Shown piece after piece: positions 58,031 through 64,000 of a stretch of DNA of 64,000 bases (the first letter of the stretch is position 1; every line of letters starts with the position of its first letter). A program made the position numbers and the translations under genes. Origin of the DNA: Neoechinorhynchus agilis (lineage: Eukaryota > Acanthocephala). The stretch lies in the NCBI GenBank assembly GCA_051530055.1, contig CM121341.1, positions 4,712,001 through 4,776,000 of the forward strand. The letters are read 5' to 3'. The notes under the pieces were generated by a model. It was not told the DNA's origin. It saw only the letters and a program-made list of their open reading frames with translations, and ran no database searches.

Positions 58031-61000
58031 GCGAAATCGATGATGATCATTATTAAATGAAGTACACTTTAAATATTTTGCATTTCGTCTCGTATTTTGG
58101 AATTGCCGCCCGTTCCCTTGGCTTAGGCTGCAGACAGCGACAGTAGGAATCTTAATAATCCATTCATGCACGTTACTAATTAGACGACAAGCCATTTGGC
58201 TAGGCAGGCATTTATTACTCAGTTATCAAACACTTTACAATGTTGTTATTAAAAGATCAGTCTTTTAGAGTTGAGTCTCTTCTATTTTTAATTCGTTGTA
58301 TTGAAGCGCCCTTCATTGTTTGGTCTTTTCTTCGTAAGCTGTTACCCGTTTTTTTTGAGAATTCTTCATTGTTGCTATTCCTGCACAAGCTGTGATCCAT
58401 GTAGTTTGCACGATTTCAGAGCTGTTGCCTCTGGCACCATCGTCTGCCCGAAAAAACCAAAAATACCAGCATCAAGGACTGCTCGGCTGCAGTTCTAGCC
58501 ATGTTAAGCGCTGTTCGCTGTCCAGTGGCGATAAGCTTCAGGCGGAGTTGCTAAATGTTCCGCTGGATCCCACTGCTAAACCGATAGTCGAGTCTTTATG
58601 CTCCGGCACGTTCAGCTCTCTTTCAACTACTTGTACAATGGGCGCATGCGTTTCCTCTTTACTCTTCATTACGGCTTCTGGACGAGCTTGACTTATTTTA
58701 TAGTACAGTTCAACATCGGCAAATGTACTGAATTCCTATCACTCAATATAAGGTCTTGCTCCACCTTTTCAAACATAGCTGTTTAAATGAGGTATTTGGA
58801 GAGATTTGATTCAGTTCGCACTTGTAACCGAGCACGCCGAAATACTCCCGAATTGTGCCGATCTCCTTGTGGAGATCAATCACGCCTCCGAATTTATCAT
58901 GAATTGCTTTCACGGTTCGAAGACTTGTACTTTGCATTTCATGGAGAAGGGACTTAAATTTCAACTAACCTTTTGAGAGCGGCAGATAAAAGGCGCCATC
59001 GCTAACGCTCCTCGGCAGTTGAAGGAGCTTCTTTAGCCTTGATCTCCACTGCTCGTCAATGCGCTTCAAGTTAGTAGACGATATGTCCCAGGATGGCTCC
59101 GTAGCAGCAAAAGCAAACTCCAGGTAGTTTCCTTCCATGGAGTGCCCTGAGGGATTTTACTGGGTCCCCTTCCATGATGGCCTTTAGCTTTATGCCGTTC
59201 ACCTCTATTTTAGATTCGCGGTCCACCATGAGCCTCGAGATTTTATAACTATGATGGTATGCCTGACACTTATTAGGGCTCAAGAAAAGCTTGCATTCTT
59301 TGAGCTTAGTCTGAAGAGTGTCTATCATTGCTTGGATGTCCGGATAATTGTCAGCCAATAATAGCACGTAATTTGCACACAACAGATGCGACAAGCGATG
59401 ATTTTTCTTTAGCTGGCACCCAGTATCAAGTTTCCGGACTTCATACAGTGCCTCGTCTACACACAGCGTGAAACGCAAAAGAGAGAGGGGGTCTCCTGGC
59501 TTTACTCCTCTCAGGAAATTAATGGTTTCTGAAGACCTGGCGTTTGATATACGGATCCTCGTAGTATTTCCTCGGTATGTGCTGATCACGTATCTTTACA
59601 GATACTCAGGGCATCAATTTCTGCGAAGTGCTTCCTTTACAGCATTGTGCGAAACAATGTCGAAAGCACTCTTGATGTCAAGGACAGCAACTGCAAGAGG
59701 TTGCTTCTTTTTCCCCTTTGCTCTTACTACACTACGAAGAGTGAGAAGATTAGCCACACAGGCTGATCGGTCAAACGCCGTTTGTTCTTAATCCAGACTG
59801 AATACTCTACGAAGCCGCTGCAGAATAATGCGCTGCAAGGCGCGCATTAAAACGGAAGAGATCGTTATTGGTCTCCAATCCGCCTGAGTTCGTAGCTTAT
59901 CAGGTGACGATCTTGATTTGGGCAACGGGATTGTTTTAGACTCGTTCCACGATTGTGGGGGCCTCCGTATTGCATGACGAAGTTGAAGAGCAACGTCATG
60001 CCCTGAAGTAACGGATCGAAGGATCGAACATCGCGAACCGTAATCTTATCCGGACCCTGGTGTGCTCGAAGTTTTAAAACTTTTTAGGACATCTTCAACT
60101 TCCACCGTTGGGATTACCGGCCACCGCATTTGAAGCGATTGCTTTTGATCTGCAACACTACTTTCTTGCAAATTCTCAGTTTCAGCGTTCCCTTCATATA
60201 AACGACAATAGTGATTAACTGTTTCTTGATGACTCAGTAGACACTCTCTTCGCTCAGTACTTTCATATACTTCAGCTGCCTAATTTGAAATGTTTGCGCA
60301 GCACAGAGCTCGATTGTGTCTCGTCTTGAGTAGACGGTCTTGGAACTTCGTAATCCCGCGGCACCCAACACACGGATTTGTGGCTGTTTCGTCCGTCCAC
60401 ACGTTGTACGCGTGAGTTCCAATCCCAGGGCAAAAAATACGACGAACTTGTCTTTCATATGGCGAATGAACGGTAAAGTCACAAGAATATGCGACAGCGA
60501 ACAAGACAAACACTGGAGATACTAAACTGTTCTTATGAAGTCCATCAAGGTGAACATCTTAAGAAACATTAGCATCTGAGACGCTTTGCGCAACTTGCTC
60601 ATTGTACTCCTTCTTGTCTTAAACCTCCATTGTTATTTTCGTCACTACATTTTTCCACAATGAAGGATTGGCCATCACGTGGTAAGAGCCTATCCCGGAC
60701 ATTTCTTCAACTTGATGATTTTAAACCGAAGCTGTCGCAGCCGGGAAACTTCCGGCACCTCAACACTACTGCCACACCGAAGATACTGTGCCTATCGCGT
60801 GGCAGCAGCGTCAACAAAGTTCCCATTAATGGATCCATCCAATCGACGGAGGATTTCTCTCTCCGTCTCAAGAAAACTCCTGCACCTTGGATGGGGCCAG
60901 TACGCTCTCATATGCCTCGACACCTGTGAAAACAGTCGACTCGATTGAGCAGTTTGCCTTTGTTGTGTCCCCTTAACACTGGCGTAACGACTGTGGCATA

Positions 61001-63333
61001 TGATTTACACGGAAGAACTGGCTTTGCACTTCCATGTCACCTACGAGAGTAGGTGAACGGACAGAAGATGGGTTTCTTCTGGTAGGACCTCCGGAGGTTC
61101 GCGTTCCTCCTCGCCAGCTCAATGACCGATTGCTCGATTGATGGATCTGTTATTTCCTTTCTTTTCTTTAAATACATGGTTACAGCGGTCTCCCATCAAC
61201 GCTTGCAAGCATTCATATGACTACGCACTGAATCGTAGTTTTCCGACTTATATGCCGGACACCGAAACAACACCGAAGTTGTTCCGTGTTCAAGCATAAA
61301 GTGTTCTTTCAATATTTTGGTCCGATTACTTCCGTGGAACGTGGCGTTACATTCTGGGCATTCCACTGGTCCCTCTGCTTCTGAGCTTGCTGTTATTAAG
61401 CCACCTTTGCCTGCTAAAGGGGCTACCTTTTCGACTGTATCCTCATCAGAGCACGTTTTGTAATGTAGGCCAATAGAGCCTATCGCCTCTTTCTTAAGTC
61501 CACAATTATCAACTTTACTTTGGACACTATGGATTCTTGAAGAACTCGGTGGTACTGAAGGTACTCACTTGTAAGCTGTTGATCATACGGTAATCGTAGA
61601 TGGGCGCCATCTGAAACGAGAAGCGCCAAGTACCCGGCAGATTGGACAGTAACCCCTGACTTGTTGTTTGTAGTGGATTTGTTAGCTGAAGTCATAGTTA
61701 CGTCCGCCGTTTACCCGCGGTTAAATGAGTTTCTTCACTTTAACATTCAGAGCACTGGGCAGAAATCACAGTGCATCAACACCAATTACAGCTATCGCAA
61801 AGCGTTTTTTTATTGGACAGTTTTATTCCCCTTGTCCATACCAGTTCTAGGCCAGCATTTTAACGTTGATCGGATCCCCGCGCTTAAAAAGTGAGTGTGT
61901 CCATTTGGAAACGAAGAAAAAACGCGGAGCATAGCTTTCGATGCCCACCGAACGCAGCACCATGTTCCGTCCTCGAAATCGACACTTTCACAAGAGCAAA
62001 CAACTGAGACAGATCCAAGAGTCGACAACATACCGCTTCTCGTGATAGCCCGCTCAACTTAGTTTATAGGGCCAATCCTTTTTCCGAAGTTACGGATCTA
62101 ATTTTCCTACGTCCGTTGCCCACGTTTCCCTATCGACTAGAGGCTACTCACCTTGGAGACCTACTGCGGAAATCAGTGCGAACAGTCTGAATATTCTCAC
62201 ACCCAGATTTTCAAGGACAATACGAAGTTCTCGGTACATCGCAGGAATCGCGCAGCATTACGGAACGTGCACCCTATCAACAGACGATCTAATTCTAGGG
62301 ATAAAGTTCCTAACGAAGAAGAGAAAACTCTTCCCCAGACTTTGTTTAACTATTCTCTTGGATTGCTCGTGTCACCAATTGGGCTGAACATCATCTGCAC
62401 AAGAAGAACATGTGAAAAGATCGAGCACAAACCGCATCCTGGCTCGGGAATATTAAATCGATTCCCGTTCGATTGCGCAATGTAGCACGCTTAATCACGA
62501 ATTTGCACGTTTAATTAGGATCGGCTGATCCATGCCCAAATGTTGTTCAGATGGAACCTTTCTCCAGTTGAGTCTTCAAAGCTCTCATTTAAATACTTGC
62601 TACTACCACCAAGATCTGCACTAGCGGCGGCTCCACTTCACGGTGCAAGTTTCAACACCACCACCGCATACGCCCTTCTAAACGTCAAGCCATTTGTATA
62701 TTTCCGACCGGCATTGAAGGTCAAGCATCGATATACGTCTCCAGCGCCATCCATTTTCAGGGCCAGTCGATTCAGCAAGTGAGTTTTTACACATTCCTTG
62801 CGGATTCCTAATTCTGCGGCCACCGCCCTGCTGTCAATATCGACTGACACCTTCCATGGTATCTCATGAGATGCACTGTTGGCACTTCAGCTCAACGTTT
62901 GGTTCATCCCTCATCGTCTGTTCTGCTCATGAAAAATGACTTACTTGATGCCATTGCATTTGCATCCGACACTCAGCAGCAGCATAAGCAACTGTTAAGG
63001 AGTGACCGAGCTTATTACCCATTTAAAGTTTGAGAATAGGTCGAGGACAATTCGTCCCCAATTCCGCTAATCATTCGCTTTTCTAGATAAAACTGTCTTA
63101 TGCAACACTGGCTTTTCTGGGGGGAACTACAAAGGGAACCAACTAAATGATGGTTCGATTAGTCTTTCGCCCCTATACCCAAATCTGACGATTGATTTTC
63201 ACGCCAAAAACGTTACGGACCTCCACAGAATTTCCTCCGACTTCATCCTACTCAGGCATAGTTCACCATCTCTCGGGTCCCATTTCTTAGAGGAGCTATG
63301 AAATGGATGGCGATGAATTCTAGATTGGGGTTT
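58031..63333 (-). mobile_element. R2-like LINE, longer copy (copy B)
   Basis: 59,911-63,333 is the near-identical partner of 39,352-42,782 and carries the same two N-terminal zinc-finger motifs (about 61,370-61,180). Copy B continues into the reverse transcriptase: DWRPITISSVLMRALQR (about 59,880), VAVLDIKSAFDIVSHNAVK, RGVKPGDPLS, and LLCANYVLLLADN where the catalytic box would be ADD (here AN). The C-terminal part follows (58,964-58,743). No clear endonuclease domain was found below 58,740, and the lower boundary is a guess. Several frame breaks make it dead. It lies between the two parts of a plus-strand LINE, as if inserted into it. Confidence 0.75.
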
Positions 63334-63918
63334 CTACGACTGGGACTCCCGATTTGTGTCCCACACTACTGTCGTTGTGGGGCCCTTGTGGATTCTTTGG
63401 GTAGACACGGTCTCGTCTGTCGCCAGTCCGGTGGCAGGTATGCTCGCCACGCTGAGATTAACTCGGTTATTAGTCAGGCCTTAAACACGATACACGCACC
63501 GAATCTGCTCGAACCAAGTCACCTCTGCAGACTCGACGGTCGGAGACCGGACGAGATAACTATGTTCCCGTGGCCAGAAGGGAAATCCTTTCTCTGGGGT
63601 GGACTCCCTTTCCCTGTCCCCTCAAGGCGCGAAGGAGGTGCTGCAATTGCCGCAGAGGAACGCAAGCGCGGGAAGTACGCGGAGCTCTTGAGGGTACATC
63701 ACTTCGTCCCTTTCGGCGTTGAGACGCTCGGTGCCTTCGGTGTTGAGGCCAAGAACTTTAGGGCGGATCTTTCAAGGAAGATGAGGATCGCAACCGGAGA
63801 CCCAAGAGCAGGAACGTTCTTCCTGCAAAACATAGGTCTCGCGATCCAGCGCGGCAACGCTGCAAGTGTCCTTGCGGCGGTTCCGGGTGGTGAAGAGATG
63901 GATCTGGGAGGCTCATAG
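63334..63918 (+). mobile_element. LINE 3' part: zinc knuckle and endonuclease-like domain
   Basis: The frame from 63,298 begins in the R2-like element (first 12 residues) and passes at about 63,334 into LRLGLPICVPHYCRCG...HGLVC...RHAEIN...GRRPDE, the C-terminal module of the 48.7-51.8 kb LINE family, ending FGVETLGAFG, TGDPRAGTF and AIQRGNAASVL. The Asp of the usual VWDxTC is missing (LWGGLP), so the presumed nuclease centre is lost. It is probably the other side of the element starting at 56,690, though the middle of the reverse transcriptase is absent. Confidence 0.75.
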
Positions 63919-64000
63919 ATACATTAGACTTGATTTGCTGTGAGTATATTTTCTTCAAAATAAAACAAATATTACACTTTCGGTGAGAATAATCCCGGTC

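Overview
The window looks like AT-rich animal nuclear DNA. It holds two forkhead-type winged-helix genes, an actin-acetyltransferase-like GNAT gene, AATAAA poly(A) signals, a candidate 51-bp intron, and three unrelated LINE families. The tiny intron and a TTTTCTTCAG-type splice acceptor would suit a compact invertebrate genome such as a nematode. I infer this and cannot prove it from the sequence. No bacterial operon structure is visible.

Layout. 1-910: LINE fragment. 900-2,360: unassigned. 2,737-4,758: two ordinary genes, NAA80-like acetyltransferase (+) and an unknown protein (-). About 5,700-39,351 is one large locus built around a forkhead gene. It contains a broken 3' copy of the gene (5,700-6,025), a 7.5-kb array of a 152-bp satellite (6,026-13,517), the giant single-ORF forkhead gene (13,893-20,504, minus strand) with 29 tandem 51-residue repeats, a LINE fragment (21,537-22,738), and a 16.6-kb array of the same satellite (22,739-39,351). 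39,352-42,782: half of an R2-like LINE. 43,106-47,684: small host genes, including a secreted protein with a bacterial-type YbaY/pilotin fold signature and a two-exon gene. 48,724-51,818: LINE with a YLDD reverse transcriptase. 52,826-53,296: second, FoxO-like forkhead gene. 53,952-56,680: 1.38-kb tandem duplication carrying a small secreted-type gene, intact in one copy and frameshifted in the other. 56,690-63,918: LINE interrupted by a second, longer R2-like element.

Main discovery. The 152-bp satellite is a relative of the 153-bp (51-codon) repeat inside the forkhead gene. On the gene's strand a satellite unit can be read residue by residue against the protein repeat: both have MHL at the start, Cys at position 10, Thr at 14, IAA at 30-32 and QN at 35-36, then DVNNEV and EQ. 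The satellite has three in-frame stops per unit and has lost one base, apparently where the gene reads gtcagcgttctg and the satellite gtcatgttctg. A remnant of the gene's post-repeat coding sequence abuts the first array, so at least that array lies in a duplicated, dead copy of the gene. The window therefore appears to record a coding minisatellite that escaped its reading frame and grew into noncoding satellite arrays on both sides of the living gene.

Genes working together: apart from the two forkhead genes, and a divergent pair (43,106-43,924) of small secreted-type proteins with little space between them, I see no pathway relationship.
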